From Mumia flava (lineage in GTDB: Bacteria > Actinomycetota > Actinomycetes > Propionibacteriales > Nocardioidaceae): a DNA stretch of 64,000 bases. This document shows positions 35,750 to 45,698 of the stretch, piece by piece. Position numbers and translations under genes: made by a program. Each line of letters starts with the position of its first letter. Position 1 is the stretch's first letter. Under the pieces are notes generated by a model that did not search any database, was not told the DNA's origin, and was given only the letters and a program-made list of their open reading frames with translations. The stretch covers positions 496,001-560,000 of the forward strand of contig NZ_PGEZ01000001.1 of the NCBI RefSeq assembly GCF_002797495.1, read 5' to 3'.

Positions 35750-36654
35750 ACGAGGTCCTCCGTCCCGGCCTTGCGGATGGAGACCACGACCGCGACGGTG
35801 ATGATGATCATGAGGATCATCGAGAGCGCACCGGCAGCGGCGTAGTCGCCCTGGTTCGTGAAGAGGTTCTGGATGACGTTGCCGACCATCCGCTGGTTCG
35901 GGCTGCCGAGCAGGTCCGCGTTGATGTAGTCGCCGGCGGCCGGGATGAAGGTGAGCAGCGTGCCCGCGACCACCCCCGGCAGGGACAACGGCCACGTGAC
36001 CTTGAAGAAGGCCCGCCCCGGCGAGGCGTACAGGTCGTTCGCCGCCTCGATCAGCCGCGGGTCGATCTTGTCCAGGCTGGCGAACAGCGGTAGGACCATG
36101 AACGGCAGGAAGTTGTACGTCAGGCCGGCGATCACCGCGAACGGGGTCGCGAGGAGGCGCCCGTCGGCACCGAGGATCCCGATGGTCTGGAGGGTGTCGA
36201 CGACGAAGCCCTCGTCGGCCAGGATCAGCTTCCACGACAGCGTCCGGACCAGGAAGCTCGCGAAGAACGGCGCGATCACGAGGACCAGCATCAGGTTCTT
36301 CCAGCGCCCGGCCTTGAACGCGATCGTGTATGCGAGCAGGTAGCCGAGAAGCAGGCACGCGACCGTGGCGATCGCGGCGTACCACAGCGAGCGGAGCAAC
36401 GGGCCGTAGAACTTCTGCAGGACGTCCACGTAGTTGCCGACGTGCCACGTCATCTCGTACCCGGTCAGCGCCGAGCCCTCGGGGTCGAACAGGCTCATCG
36501 CCACGAGCGAGTAGAACGGGACGACGAAGAACAGCAGGAGCCACCCCGCGGCCGGCAGAGCGAGCCAGTAGCCGGTGAGACGACCCCGCTCCTTCGGCGG
36601 CGGCGCGGCCGGCGCGTCGGGCGGCGCGCCGGGCGGCGCGGTCGGCGCGCTCAT
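35746..36654 (-). CDS. potB: Polyamine ABC transporter permease (PotB-like)
   Basis: 302 residues from ATG 36654, with a Pro/Ala-rich cytoplasmic start, then six transmembrane segments (first: YWLALPAAGWLLLFFVVPFY). EAA-type loop in LIEAANDLYASPGRAFFKVTWPLSLPG (quoted in part), with FIPAAGDYINADLLG typical of PotB/YdcU. Overlaps the end of potA by 4 bases. The frame extends to 36807 but that part runs inside potA. Confidence 0.93.
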   Translation of the reverse strand: MSAPTAPPGAPPDAPAAPPPKERGRLTGYWLALPAAGWLLLFFVVPFYSLVAMSLFDPEGSALTGYEMTWHVGNYVDVLQKFYGPLLRSLWYAAIATVACLLLGYLLAYTIAFKAGRWKNLMLVLVIAPFFASFLVRTLSWKLILADEGFVVDTLQTIGILGADGRLLATPFAVIAGLTYNFLPFMVLPLFASLDKIDPRLIEAANDLYASPGRAFFKVTWPLSLPGVVAGTLLTFIPAAGDYINADLLGSPNQRMVGNVIQNLFTNQGDYAAAGALSMILMIIITVAVVVSIRKAGTEDLV

Positions 36655-37820
36655 GCGTCGGGCTCGTCGGTGCCGGCGCTCGCGTCCTGGCTGGCGTCGA
36701 GCAGGAACGCGTACTCCGGCCGCCACGACAGGTCGACCGGCGTCCCGACCGCGAGGATCGGGCGGCGACCGGTGTTCTGCTCGAAGACCATCATCTCCTG
36801 ACCCCACGGCATCCGGACCAGGTACTGCGTCGAGACGCCGACGAAGCTCACGTCGCTGACCACCCCACCGGTGAACCGGTTGCCGGGCGCGTCGATCTCA
36901 CCGCCGACCTCGGCGATCATCACCTTCTCGGGCCGTACGCCGACCCACCCGTCGGCACCGTCGGCGTGCGCACGGTCGCCCGGGATCGAGACGGTGGTGC
37001 CGTGCACGTTGACCCGGACCACGTCGCCGTCCGGCCCCAGGATCTCTCCGGCGAGCAGGTTGGACTGACCGAGGAAGTTCGCGACGAACGTCGAGCGGGG
37101 GTTGTCGTACAGTGCCGCCGGCGCACCCATCTGCTCGATCACGCCCCCGTTCATCACCGCGACCGTGTCCGCCATCGTCATGGCCTCCTCCTGGTCGTGC
37201 GTGACGTGCACGAAGGTGAGGCCGACCTCGGTCTGGATCCGCTTGAGCTCGATCTGCATGCCGCGGCGCAGCTTGAGGTCGAGCGCGCCGAGCGGCTCGT
37301 CGAGCAGGAGCACCTCGGGGCGGTTGATCAGCGCCCGCGCCAGCGCGACGCGCTGCTGCTGGCCGCCCGAGAGCTGGCCGGGCTTCTTCTTCGCCTGGCC
37401 GGTCAGCTCCACGAGGTCGAGCATGTCGCTGACCTGCTTGTCGGTGTCCTTGACCCCTCGGCGCCGAAGGCCGAACGCGACGTTCTCGGCGATGTCGAGG
37501 TGCGGGAACAGCGCGTAGCTCTGGAAGACGGTGTTGACCGGACGCTTGTACGGCTTGTCCGCGGTGATCTCGCGATCGCCGAGCAGGATCCGGCCCGAGG
37601 TCGGCGTCTCCAGCCCCGCGACCATCCGCAGGGTCGTGGTCTTGCCGCACCCGGACGGGCCGAGCAGGGCGAAGAACGATCCCTGCGGGACCACGAGGTC
37701 GAGGGAGCGCACCGCCGTGAAAGACGCGAACTCCTTCGTCACGGCCTCCAGGCGCAGGTCGCCGGAGCGGCCGGCGTCACCGTCGCGGCCGGTCGCGGGC
37801 ACATCAGCCACCAGTGACAT
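36651..37820 (-). CDS. potA: Polyamine ABC transporter ATPase (PotA-like)
   Basis: 389 residues from ATG 37820 ([11 protein letters not shown]), with AAGGAGA upstream; GTG at 37844 is less well placed. Walker [11 protein letters not shown], signature [16 protein letters not shown], Walker [14 protein letters not shown]-loop VTHDQEEAM. The C-terminal TOBE-like region includes [10 protein letters not shown]. The gene overlaps the end of potD by 17 bases. Powers the importer formed by PotB and PotC. Confidence 0.95.
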   Translation of the reverse strand: MSLVADVPATGRDGDAGRSGDLRLEAVTKEFASFTAVRSLDLVVPQGSFFALLGPSGCGKTTTLRMVAGLETPTSGRILLGDREITADKPYKRPVNTVFQSYALFPHLDIAENVAFGLRRRGVKDTDKQVSDMLDLVELTGQAKKKPGQLSGGQQQRVALARALINRPEVLLLDEPLGALDLKLRRGMQIELKRIQTEVGLTFVHVTHDQEEAMTMADTVAVMNGGVIEQMGAPAALYDNPRSTFVANFLGQSNLLAGEILGPDGDVVRVNVHGTTVSIPGDRAHADGADGWVGVRPEKVMIAEVGGEIDAPGNRFTGGVVSDVSFVGVSTQYLVRMPWGQEMMVFEQNTGRRPILAVGTPVDLSWRPEYAFLLDASQDASAGTDEPDA

Positions 37821-38970
37821 CGGCAAAGTCTCCTTCGTACTCACGCATCTGGAACTCCTCGAGCGCCATGAACGAGTTGGTCAGGGCGAGGGTCTCGTCG
37901 TCGGGGAAGATCAGCGGGTCGGACGCGAGATCGGGGTCGATCTTCTCCATCTCCTCCTGGGCACCCTGGACGGGGCAGATGTAGTTCACCCAGGCGGCGA
38001 GCTTGGCGGCCACATCGGGCCGGAAGTAGAAGTCGATCCACTTCTCGGCGTTCGCGAGGTGCTCGGCCTTGTTCGGCACGAGCATGTTGTCGGCCCAGAT
38101 CATCAGGCCCTCCTCGGGGACCACGAACTCGATGTTCGGGTCACCGGCCGCGAGCACGTCGCCGGACCACGCCTCGCAGGCGGCGATGTTGCCGGCGGCG
38201 AGGTCCTGGACGTACTCGTTGCCGGTGAAGGCACGGACCTGGCGGGCGCTCTTGACCTCGCGGAGCCGCTCGATCGCGCTCTGCCACTGCGCGTCGGTGA
38301 AGTCCGCCGGGTCGGCGCCGTCCATCAGCAGGAAGAAGCCCATCGTGTCGCGCATCTCGGTCAGCAGCGTGATCCGGCCCTTGAGGTCGGGGCGGGTCAC
38401 GAGCTCCGAGAACGAGCCGACCGGCTTGTCGACCAGCTTCTTGTTGTAGGCGATCCCGGTCAGGCCGGCCTGCCACGGCGCGGAGAACTCGCGCTCGGGG
38501 TCCCAGGCCAGGCCGCTCAGCGAGTCGATCAGGTTGGCGTGCAGGTTCGGGACGTTCGCGGCGGCGATCGGCTGGACCCAGCCCATCTGGATGCACCGGG
38601 CGGCCGCCCAGTCCGTCAGCACGAACATGTCGCGGTCGACCGGCTGGCAGGCGCCGAGCTGGTTGATCACCTTGGCGAAGAACTCGTTGTTGTCGTTGAC
38701 GTCCGCGGTGTAGCGGACCGTGATCCCGGTCTCGGCCTCGAAGTCCTGCAGCGTCGAGACGTAGCCGTCCTCGGGCGGGTCGATGTACTCCGGCCAGTTC
38801 GACACGATCAGCCGACGATCGCTCTCGGAGAGGTCGGCTGTCGTGCACGTCGCCGGGTCCTGGCGGCGGTCCGGCGTCCCGAAGAGCGGGAGCACCGCGG
38901 CGCTCCCGAGCGCGAACGCACCGACCCCCGCACCCCGCAGCAGGGTCCGCCGGCTGATCTGTCGTGCCAA
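37804..38970 (-). CDS. potD: Polyamine-binding protein (PotD-like), Tat-type signal
   Basis: 388 residues starting at TTG 38970, with GAGGA about 9 bases upstream. The N-terminus [20 protein letters not shown] is a twin-arginine signal, so the protein is probably exported folded. The mature part matches PotD/PotF-like periplasmic binding proteins: VSNWPEYIDP, ETGITVRYTADVNDNNEFFAKV, AYNKKLVDKPVGSFSELV and GLMIWADNMLVP. Substrate is probably putrescine or spermidine given the genomic context. First gene of the importer operon. Confidence 0.92.
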   Translation of the reverse strand: MARQISRRTLLRGAGVGAFALGSAAVLPLFGTPDRRQDPATCTTADLSESDRRLIVSNWPEYIDPPEDGYVSTLQDFEAETGITVRYTADVNDNNEFFAKVINQLGACQPVDRDMFVLTDWAAARCIQMGWVQPIAAANVPNLHANLIDSLSGLAWDPEREFSAPWQAGLTGIAYNKKLVDKPVGSFSELVTRPDLKGRITLLTEMRDTMGFFLLMDGADPADFTDAQWQSAIERLREVKSARQVRAFTGNEYVQDLAAGNIAACEAWSGDVLAAGDPNIEFVVPEEGLMIWADNMLVPNKAEHLANAEKWIDFYFRPDVAAKLAAWVNYICPVQGAQEEMEKIDPDLASDPLIFPDDETLALTNSFMALEEFQMREYEGDFADVTGG

Positions 38971-39084
38971 GGCTGAGGTCCTCGTTCCGTGCGTCCCGCA
39001 GCCTGACGCCGCGAAGTGGTGCCCGGAATCGTCACACGGAGACGCGTGTCACCACAAGCGATTCCGCACAGGATTTACATCATT

Positions 39085-39095
39085 GCAACTGAATC
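39085..39095. promoter_or_regulatory. Possible Lrp operator in the potD/lrp promoter region
   Basis: GCAACTGAATC matches GCAACTGGATC at 33394-33404 in 10 of 11 positions. The 218-bp region 38971-39188 holds the divergent promoters of the importer operon and the lrp gene; GTTGAT at 39110-39115 could be a second half site. Confidence 0.4.
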
Positions 39096-39188
39096 ACTGC
39101 CGAGTTCCGGTTGATTTGGGTGATTCCTGAACGCGACGAATCTGCTCCCCGGGTATCGGTGACCCCGACGCTCCGGCAGGATGGCTCC

Positions 39189-39662
39189 ATGAACGAACGC
39201 AGACCCGTACCGACCACGGCGCTCGACGAGACCTCGAAGCGGATCATCGCCGAGCTCCAGGTCGACGGGCGCCGGTCGTACGCAGCGATCAGCAAGGCGG
39301 TCGGGCTCTCCGAGGCGGCCGTGCGCCAGCGCGTCCAGAGGCTGACCGACACCGGGGTGATCCAGATCGTCGCGGTCACCGACCCGCGCGAGGTCGGGTT
39401 CGCACGGCAGGCGATGGTCGGGATCACCGTCGACGGCGACCTCGAGGCGGCGGCCGAGCAGCTCGCGAAGATCGACGAGATCGACTACCTGGTGATCACC
39501 GCGGGGCGGTTCGACCTGCTCGCCGAGATCGTGTGCGAGAGCGACGACCAGCTGCTCGACCTGATCAGCGACCGGATCCGGTCCGTCCCGCAGGTGCGGA
39601 CCACCGAGTCGTTCGTCTACCTCAACCTGCGCAAGCAGACCTACGCCTGGGGCGTGCACTGA
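39189..39662 (+). CDS. Lrp/AsnC-family transcriptional regulator
   Basis: 157 residues from ATG 39189. N-terminal helix-turn-helix LDETSKRIIAELQVDGRRSYAAISKAVGLSEAAVRQRVQRL (quoted as a landmark, residues about 13-53), followed by the RAM ligand-binding domain (VGITVDGDLEAAAEQLAKID to TTESFVYLNLRKQTY). Placed divergent to the polyamine importer and between it and the catabolic genes, it is the likely local regulator of polyamine uptake and breakdown. Ligand unknown. Confidence 0.92.
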   Translation: MNERRPVPTTALDETSKRIIAELQVDGRRSYAAISKAVGLSEAAVRQRVQRLTDTGVIQIVAVTDPREVGFARQAMVGITVDGDLEAAAEQLAKIDEIDYLVITAGRFDLLAEIVCESDDQLLDLISDRIRSVPQVRTTESFVYLNLRKQTYAWGVH

Positions 39663-39675
39663 CCGTCCCGTCCCC

Positions 39676-39733
39676 GATTCGTCGAGTTCCGGACGGATCC
39701 GGACGTCTGATTCCGTCCGGAACTCGACGAATC
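39676..39733. terminator. Bidirectional terminator after lrp
   Basis: A perfect 22-bp inverted repeat (GATTCGTCGAGTTCCGGACG plus two bases at 39676-39697, complement at 39712-39733) with a 14-base loop lies between converging genes. It closes the polyamine island on this side. Confidence 0.8.
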
Positions 39734-39746
39734 GCGGACGCGGCGG

Positions 39747-40457
39747 TCAGGTGAGCGGGAGGGTGACCGACTCGCCCGCCACCAGGGTGGACCAGATGCG
39801 ACCGAGCCGGGCAGCGGACGGGACCGGATGCGCACTCAGCGAGCCGTCGACGGCGTGCACGTGCAGCACGACCTGCTCGGCACCTCCGTCGAGCGCCACC
39901 GCGAGCGGCTGGTCGCCCGCCACGGGGTCGATGCCGGCGGGATCGCTCGCCCCGGCGCGCAGTCCGACGGCCCAGCCGATGTCGAGCCGCTCGTCGAGGA
40001 CGGCCTCGTCGGGGTCGAGCACGAGCCGGGCCTGCTCGTCGTCGGGCACGTCCGCGAGCGCGGCGGCGACCTCGGCAAGGACCTCGGCGCTCGCCAGCGT
40101 CAGACGCGGCCGAGCCCGCCGTACGGCCTCGAGCGGCTCGTCCGCCGTCCACAGCACCGCACCGATCCGGGCCGCGGCGAGCGCGAGCAGCACCGTCTCC
40201 GCCCGCCAACCGGCCGCCGAGGCCACCGGGTCGCCGGCCCGGACGCCGAGCGCGCGCATCAGCCCCGCGAGCGATCCGACGTCCTCGACCAGCCGGGCGT
40301 ACGACCAGGCGCTCGCGCCGTCCCGGAGGGCGAGGTCGTCGGCGCGGCCGGCGACGACGTGCCGGTCCGCTGCGTCGTAGGCGGCGTTGAGGCGACCGGT
40401 GGCCAGGTCTGCGCCTGAGGGGCGCGTGAACCAGGTGGGCTCGGAAGGCGCCGGCAC
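39747..40457 (-). CDS. Short AMP-binding (acyl-CoA synthetase-like) N-terminal domain protein
   Basis: 236 residues from GTG 40457. Residues 30-110 (GRADDLALRDGASAWSYARLVEDVGSL; GVRAGDPVASAAGWRAETVLLALAAARIGAVL, quoted in part) match the start of acyl-CoA synthetases and related adenylating enzymes. The rest lacks the Ser/Thr/Gly-rich ATP loop and the later core motifs, so it cannot be a working ligase. It is 3 bases after a crotonase gene. The frame is intact with normal codon use, suggesting a stable shortened protein rather than fresh decay. Confidence 0.6.
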   Translation of the reverse strand: MPAPSEPTWFTRPSGADLATGRLNAAYDAADRHVVAGRADDLALRDGASAWSYARLVEDVGSLAGLMRALGVRAGDPVASAAGWRAETVLLALAAARIGAVLWTADEPLEAVRRARPRLTLASAEVLAEVAAALADVPDDEQARLVLDPDEAVLDERLDIGWAVGLRAGASDPAGIDPVAGDQPLAVALDGGAEQVVLHVHAVDGSLSAHPVPSAARLGRIWSTLVAGESVTLPLT

Positions 40458-40460
40458 CGC

Positions 40461-41195
40461 TCAGCGCCCCACGAAGACCGGTGGCCGCTTCTCGGTCCGC
40501 GCGATCGAGGCCTCCCGTACGTCCTCGCTGGACCAGCAGGCGTCCCACCCGGCCGCGATCCGCGCACCGGCATCGGCGTCGGCGTCGGCGGGCCGGCTGT
40601 TCAGGACGAGCTTGTTGTACGCGAGGGTGAGCGGCGCGAACCCGGCGATCTCCGTGGCCCACGCCAGCGCGGCGTCGAGGTCGCCGATCCGGTCGACCAG
40701 CCCGCGGACGTACGCCGTGTCCGCGTCGAGCATCTCGGCCCCCAGCATCATCGCCCGTGCGGTGCCCGTGCCGGCGACCGCGGCGAGCGTGCGGATCGTC
40801 CACGCGTCGACGGCCATGCCGTTGCGGGCGGTCGGGACGCCGAACCGCGCCGTCGGCGCCGCGACGCGCAGGTCGCAGGCCAGCGCGAGCTGCGTGCCGG
40901 CGCCGATCGCGGGGCCGTTCACCGCCGCGACCACGGGGATCCGCAGCTCGGTCAGGGTGCCCAGCATCCCGTACAGCGCCGCGATGAAGGTCTCGCCGTA
41001 CACGCCGTCGAGGTCGGCTCCGGCGCAGAAGCTCGTCCCGGCACCGGTGACCACCAGCGCGCGGGTGCCGTCGGCGTCCGCGGCGAGCGCGGCCTCGCGC
41101 AGCGCGTCGCAGGTCGCGGCGTCGAGCGCGTTGCGCCGCTCCGGGCGGCGCAGCTCCACCACCGTCACGTCGTCGGTGCGGGTCACGTCGATCAC
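40461..41195 (-). CDS. Enoyl-CoA hydratase/isomerase family protein (crotonase)
   Basis: 244 residues. Crotonase features: RRPERRNALDAATCDAL, SFCAGADLDG (first oxyanion-hole segment) and VVAAVNGPAIGAGTQLALACDLRVAAP (second; quoted in part). The catalytic Glu pair of classical hydratases is not obvious: position 2 has VPTARNGMAVDAW where Glu is often found, so the exact reaction is uncertain. Ends 3 bases before the short AMP-binding protein and starts right after the HAD gene stop. Confidence 0.85.
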   Translation of the reverse strand: MIDVTRTDDVTVVELRRPERRNALDAATCDALREAALAADADGTRALVVTGAGTSFCAGADLDGVYGETFIAALYGMLGTLTELRIPVVAAVNGPAIGAGTQLALACDLRVAAPTARFGVPTARNGMAVDAWTIRTLAAVAGTGTARAMMLGAEMLDADTAYVRGLVDRIGDLDAALAWATEIAGFAPLTLAYNKLVLNSRPADADADAGARIAAGWDACWSSEDVREASIARTEKRPPVFVGR

Positions 41196-42101
41196 TCAGG
41201 ACTCCTGTCTGCTCGCCGGCGCCACGGCGCGGTCGCCGGCCCTCCCGGCCCTGCCGGCGATCCGGTCGAGGGCGATCCGGTCCAGGATGTCAGCAACCCC
41301 GTCCTGCTCGTTCGCCGCCACCACCTCGTGGACGGCCGCACGGACGTCCGGATGGGCGTTCGCGACCGCGAACGACCGCCCGGACCACCGAAGCATGGGG
41401 AGATCGTTCGGCATGTCCCCGACCGCCCAGACCTCGTGACGGTCCACGCCGCGCGCCGCGCACCACCGGGCGAGACCAGACGCCTTCGTGACGCCACGGG
41501 CGGTGATCTCCGCCAGGCCCACGGCTCCGGAGAAGCCCAGCTCGCCCGTGTCGCCGAGTGCCGCGGCGACCGCGTCGTGGAACGCGGCGGGGGCCAGGTC
41601 GGGAGCGACCGCGAGCAGCTTGCCGGCCGCCACGGACGCGACCGCGTCCCAGGTCTCGACCCGGTCGTCGGTCGGCAGCCGGCGCCGCCGTACGAAGGTC
41701 TCCTCCCGCACGAAGCCGTCGGCCCGCTCCACGGCGAACGCGATCCCGGGCACCGCCGCCCGCAGCCTGGCGGCGATCGCCGCGAGGTCCGCCGGGGCGA
41801 TCGTGCCGACCTCGGTGACCGTACGGGACGCGACGTGGTACTCGAACGCACCGTTGGCACTCAGCGCGATCCCACCCGTCGCATCACCGACCACGTCGGC
41901 GAGGTGGTCGAGCCAGCGTGGTGGCCGGGCGGTCACGAAGACGGTCGGGACCCCGGCGCGCTGCGCCGCGGCGATCGCGTCACGAGTCCTCGGCGACAGC
42001 GTCCCGTCGGCGCGCAGCAGGGTCCCGTCCAGGTCGGTGGCGAGCACGGCGACCGGCGCCGCGGACTCAGCCCTCGACGGCGGCGAGCTGTCCGCAGGCA
42101 C
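41196..42101 (-). CDS. HAD-superfamily hydrolase (Cof-type)
   Basis: 301 residues from GTG 42101, which has AGGAGA 6 bases upstream; GTG 42128 is possible. Motif [10 protein letters not shown] with the nucleophilic Asp, motif [10 protein letters not shown], motif III Lys in GVTKASGL, motif [13 protein letters not shown]. The type IIB cap lies between II and III. Overlaps the 3' end of rlmN by 35 bases. Probably a sugar-phosphate or nucleotide phosphatase. Confidence 0.85.
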   Translation of the reverse strand: MPADSSPPSRAESAAPVAVLATDLDGTLLRADGTLSPRTRDAIAAAQRAGVPTVFVTARPPRWLDHLADVVGDATGGIALSANGAFEYHVASRTVTEVGTIAPADLAAIAARLRAAVPGIAFAVERADGFVREETFVRRRRLPTDDRVETWDAVASVAAGKLLAVAPDLAPAAFHDAVAAALGDTGELGFSGAVGLAEITARGVTKASGLARWCAARGVDRHEVWAVGDMPNDLPMLRWSGRSFAVANAHPDVRAAVHEVVAANEQDGVADILDRIALDRIAGRAGRAGDRAVAPASRQES

Positions 42102-43197
42102 CGTCGATCTCCTGCCCACGGGTGTCACGCACGGTCGTCGGGATCCCCTTCGCCTCGAGCCTGCGCACGAACTCGCGCTCGTCGGCGGGGTCGGAGGCGG
42201 TCCAGATCGACCCCGGCGTCGGGTTCAGGGGGATCAGGTTGACGTGGACCCAGCCCCAGTCGCCGTACGAGCGCAGCAGGTCACCGAGCATGTCCGCGCG
42301 CCACGCCTGGTCGTTGATGTCGCGGATCATGGCGTACTCGATCGAGACCCGGCGCTTGGTCGTACGGGCGTACTCCCACGCCGCCTCGACCGCCTCGGCG
42401 ACCTTGAAGCGGGTGTTGATCGGCACGAGCTCGTCCCGCAGCTCGTCGTCCGGCGCGTGCAACGACAGCGCCAGCGTCACGGGGATGCCCTCGGACGCGA
42501 GCTGGTTGATCCGCGGCACGAGCCCCACGGTGCTGACGGTGATGTTGCGGGCGGACATGCCGAGGCCCGCAGGCGATTCGTCGACCATCCGACGCACCGC
42601 GCCGATCACGGCCGGGTAGTTCGCCATCGGCTCGCCCATCCCCATGAAGACGACGTTCGACAGCCGGCCCGGTCCGCCGGGGATCTCACCGCGGTGCATG
42701 GCCCGGGCGCCGTCGACGACCTGCTCGATGATCTCGGCGGTCGACATGTTGCGCTGCAGACCGCCCTGGCCGGTCGCGCAGAACGGGCACGCCATCCCGC
42801 AGCCGGCCTGGCTGGAGACGCAGATCGTCGCGCGGTCGGGATAGCGCATCAGCACCGACTCGACCAGCGCGCCGTCGAAGAGCTTCCACAGCGTCTTGCG
42901 GGTCGTGCCGCGGTCGGCCTCCATCGTGCGGACCGGCTCGATCAGTCGGGGCATCAGCCCGTCGACCATCGCGTCGCGCACGTCGGCGGGGAGGTCGGAC
43001 ATGTCCGCGGGGTCGTCGACCAGACGGGTGAAGTAGTGCCGAGAGAGCTGCTTGGCGCGGAACCCGGGCAGGCCGAGACCCTCGACGGCATCGACCCGCG
43101 CGGCGAGATCGAGGTCGGCGAGGTGGCGCGGCGGCTTGCCCCTCCCCTTGGGCTGCTCGAAGACCAGCGGGAGCGGGTTCGGGTTCACCTTCGACAT
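42067..43197 (-). CDS. rlmN: 23S rRNA (adenine2503-C2)/tRNA adenine37 methyltransferase
   Basis: Radical-SAM enzyme methylating C2 of A2503 in 23S rRNA and A37 in some tRNAs. 376 residues from ATG 43197 ([15 protein letters not shown]). Radical-SAM Cys cluster [23 protein letters not shown]; the C-terminal methyl-carrying Cys in [10 protein letters not shown]. Located between frr-cdsA and smaller hydrolase genes as in other actinobacteria. Confidence 0.97.
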   Translation of the reverse strand: MSKVNPNPLPLVFEQPKGRGKPPRHLADLDLAARVDAVEGLGLPGFRAKQLSRHYFTRLVDDPADMSDLPADVRDAMVDGLMPRLIEPVRTMEADRGTTRKTLWKLFDGALVESVLMRYPDRATICVSSQAGCGMACPFCATGQGGLQRNMSTAEIIEQVVDGARAMHRGEIPGGPGRLSNVVFMGMGEPMANYPAVIGAVRRMVDESPAGLGMSARNITVSTVGLVPRINQLASEGIPVTLALSLHAPDDELRDELVPINTRFKVAEAVEAAWEYARTTKRRVSIEYAMIRDINDQAWRADMLGDLLRSYGDWGWVHVNLIPLNPTPGSIWTASDPADEREFVRRLEAKGIPTTVRDTRGQEIDGACGQLAAVEG

Positions 43198-43243
43198 AAC
43201 CGTCCCAGTGTCGCATCCGCGACCAACCGGCACCGCACAGCGC

Positions 43244-44242
43244 TCACGGCGTCCCGCGGAGGCGACCCACGCGGGACGCGGACCCGGTCGCGGCGACGAT
43301 CTCGCCGACGAGCGCGAGCTTGTCGAGCACCGTCGGCGCGAGCACGAACGGGTAGAGGTCCTGCTGACCCATGCTGCGGTTCACCTGGTTCAAGGCGTAC
43401 GACAGCGGGAGCCAGACCGCGCTGATCAGGCTGGCGAAGTCGAGCGTGGCCGCGTCGACCGACACCGCCAGGCCGAACGCGCCGGCGGTCTGGACCGTGT
43501 CGTGGACGTGCAGGACGTGCGCGAAGCACTCGGCGAAGTCCTCGTACGGGTGCATCGTGGCGTACTGGCTCACGTACGCGTCCTGCCAGCCCTGCGGAGC
43601 ACCCTCGGCGTAGTGCCGGTCGAGCGCCTCGGCGTACGAGGCGGTGTCGTCGCCGAACAGGTCGCGCACCCGCCCCCGCCAGCTGCTGTGCTCGTCGAGC
43701 ACGAGGACCATCTCGTAGTAGTGGCCGATCTCGTGACGCAGGTGCCCGAGCATCGTGCGGTACGGCTCGTCGAGCTCGATCCGCAGCCGCTCGCGGTACG
43801 CGTCGTCGGACTCGGCGAGGTCGATCGTCACGACACCGTCGGCGTGGCCCGTCGTCACCGGGGTGTCACGCGACGACAGCAGGTCGAAGGCTAGCCCGCG
43901 GTCGGGGTCCTGCTCGCGCGTGACGATCGGCAGCCCCAGCTCGTCGAGCTCGAAGACGAGACGCCGCTTCGCCTGCTCGGCGAGCGCGTACCGGCCGAGC
44001 CCGACGGCGTTGTCGTCGTCCGGGCGGGTCCGGGTCAGCGCGCAGCTGCCGCACTGCTCCCCCGGCGCCTCGACGATCCACGTGCAGCCGTTCAGCCGGG
44101 CGTTCACGCAGACGGCGTCGTCGCCGAGCACCCGGACCCGGCGCTCCGCACGGGAGAACCCGACCGGTGAGCCGCAGCCGAGGCACACCGAGTTCTCGAA
44201 GTACAGGGTGCTCGAGCACACCGTGCACCGGAACGACCGCAC
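43244..44242 (-). CDS. Putative zinc-binding metallopeptidase (COG4307-like)
   Basis: 332 residues. An N-terminal zinc-ribbon-like part has Cys at 6, 9, 20, 23 and further Cys at 45, 53, 64 and 67. The metallopeptidase motif HEIGHYYE (170-177) supplies two His ligands and the catalytic Glu, with a possible third ligand Glu/Asp in [18 protein letters not shown]. No signal peptide, so it is probably cytoplasmic. Substrate unknown. Proteins of this type are widespread but uncharacterised. Confidence 0.85.
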   Translation of the reverse strand: MRSFRCTVCSSTLYFENSVCLGCGSPVGFSRAERRVRVLGDDAVCVNARLNGCTWIVEAPGEQCGSCALTRTRPDDDNAVGLGRYALAEQAKRRLVFELDELGLPIVTREQDPDRGLAFDLLSSRDTPVTTGHADGVVTIDLAESDDAYRERLRIELDEPYRTMLGHLRHEIGHYYEMVLVLDEHSSWRGRVRDLFGDDTASYAEALDRHYAEGAPQGWQDAYVSQYATMHPYEDFAECFAHVLHVHDTVQTAGAFGLAVSVDAATLDFASLISAVWLPLSYALNQVNRSMGQQDLYPFVLAPTVLDKLALVGEIVAATGSASRVGRLRGTP

Positions 44243-44253
44243 CGCCGCCGTCC

Positions 44254-45096
44254 TCAGGCGACCGGGACGAGGAAGTGCAGCACGAGCCAGCAGACCGGAG
44301 CGACCGCGAGCAGCGAGTCCAGGCGGTCCATCAGTCCGCCGTGGCCCGGGAGCAGGTCGCTCATGTCCTTGATGCCGACGTCACGCTTGACCATCGACTC
44401 CGACAGGTCGCCCAGCGTCGCCATCGCGACCGCCGCGAGCCCCAGCACCACGCCGGCCCACCACGGGCCGTCGAGCAGGAGCACCACGCAGGCGACACCC
44501 GCGAGCACACAGCCGACCACCGATCCGCCGAAGCCCTCCCAGGACTTCTTCGGGCTGATCGTCGGGGCCATCGGGTGCTTGCCGAGCTTGTAGCCGGCGG
44601 CGTAGCCGAAGATGTCGGACGCGATCGTCACGACCACGAAGGTGACGATCCGGGCCGGCCCGTCGTCCTCGGCCACCATCAGGACCACGAAGGATCCGAG
44701 GACCGGGATGTAGGCGAAGGTGAAGATCCCGGCGCTGACGTCGCGCACCCAGCCGTCGGCGCCGTCGGGCATGCGGTACACGAAGGTGCCGAGTACGGTC
44801 AGTGCGGCACCGACAGCGATCGCCTCCGGTCCTGCGACGTACGTCGCGGCGAGGGTCGCGAGGCCGCCGGCCATCACCGGCGGGAGCGGCACCCGCGCCC
44901 CGGCCTTGCGCAGGGCGCCCGACAGCTCCCAGACGGCCACGCCGCCGGCGACGAGCACGACGCCGACGAACAGCACCTTGACGAACAGGAGGGACGCGAC
45001 GACCGCGGCGCCGAGGGCGACGCCCACGCCGATCGCGGCAGGCAGGTTGCGCCCGCCGCGCTGTCGGGGCGCCGCGGGGACGTCGGGTGAGCTCAT
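44254..45096 (-). CDS. cdsA: Phosphatidate cytidylyltransferase
   Basis: Makes CDP-diacylglycerol, the branch-point precursor for cardiolipin, phosphatidylinositol and other phospholipids. 280 residues with about eight hydrophobic segments. The CDP-alcohol signature is at the C-terminal side: SMVKRDVGIKDMSDLLPGHGGLMDRLDS (quoted in part), preceded by SPKKSWEGFGGSV. Start overlaps the frr stop by one base. Confidence 0.96.
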   Translation of the reverse strand: MSSPDVPAAPRQRGGRNLPAAIGVGVALGAAVVASLLFVKVLFVGVVLVAGGVAVWELSGALRKAGARVPLPPVMAGGLATLAATYVAGPEAIAVGAALTVLGTFVYRMPDGADGWVRDVSAGIFTFAYIPVLGSFVVLMVAEDDGPARIVTFVVVTIASDIFGYAAGYKLGKHPMAPTISPKKSWEGFGGSVVGCVLAGVACVVLLLDGPWWAGVVLGLAAVAMATLGDLSESMVKRDVGIKDMSDLLPGHGGLMDRLDSLLAVAPVCWLVLHFLVPVA

Positions 45097-45653
45097 CAGA
45101 CCTCGATGAGCTCCTGCTCCTTGTTGCGCAGGAGCTCGTCGATGTGGTCGACGTGCTTCTTGGTGAGGCCGTCGAGGCGCTTCTCCCCACCGGTCACGTC
45201 GTCCTCGCTGATGTCGCCGTCCTTCTGGGCGGCCTCCATCGCCTGCTTGGCGCCGCGGCGGACGTTGCGGACCGCGACGCGGCCCTCCTCCGCCTTGGAC
45301 TTCGCCAGCTTGATGTACTCCTTGCGGCGCTCCTCGGTGAGCTGCGGGAGCGTGATCCGCAGGATCTTGCCGTCGTCGGTCGGGTTCACCCCGAGGTCGG
45401 ACTCGCGGATCGCCTTCTCGATCGCGCTCTTCGCGCCGAGGTCGTACGGGCTGACGATGACCACCCGCGGCTCGGGGATCTGGAACCCGGCGAGCTGCTG
45501 GATCGGCGTCGGCGTGCCGTAGTAGTCGGCCGTGATCTTGGCGAACATCGCCGGGTGCGCACGCCCGGTCCGGATCGCCGCGAACTCCTCGCGCGCGTGC
45601 TCGACGGCCTTGTTCATCTTGGCGTCGGCGTCGCGCAGTGTCTCGTCAATCAC
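45096..45653 (-). CDS. frr: Ribosome recycling factor
   Basis: Splits post-termination ribosomes with EF-G. 185 residues, GTG start at 45653 (VIDETLRDADAKMNKAVEHAREEF). Family landmarks RTGRAHPAMF, YYGTPTPIQQLA, LPQLTEERRKEYIKLAK and the C-terminal DGLTKKHVDHIDELLRNKEQELIEV (quoted in part). Third in the pyrH-frr-cdsA series. Confidence 0.97.
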   Translation of the reverse strand: MIDETLRDADAKMNKAVEHAREEFAAIRTGRAHPAMFAKITADYYGTPTPIQQLAGFQIPEPRVVIVSPYDLGAKSAIEKAIRESDLGVNPTDDGKILRITLPQLTEERRKEYIKLAKSKAEEGRVAVRNVRRGAKQAMEAAQKDGDISEDDVTGGEKRLDGLTKKHVDHIDELLRNKEQELIEV

Positions 45654-45698
45654 CCTCGGGGCTCCTTCGTGTGCTCGTACCGCGTCTGCGGCTCGGGG

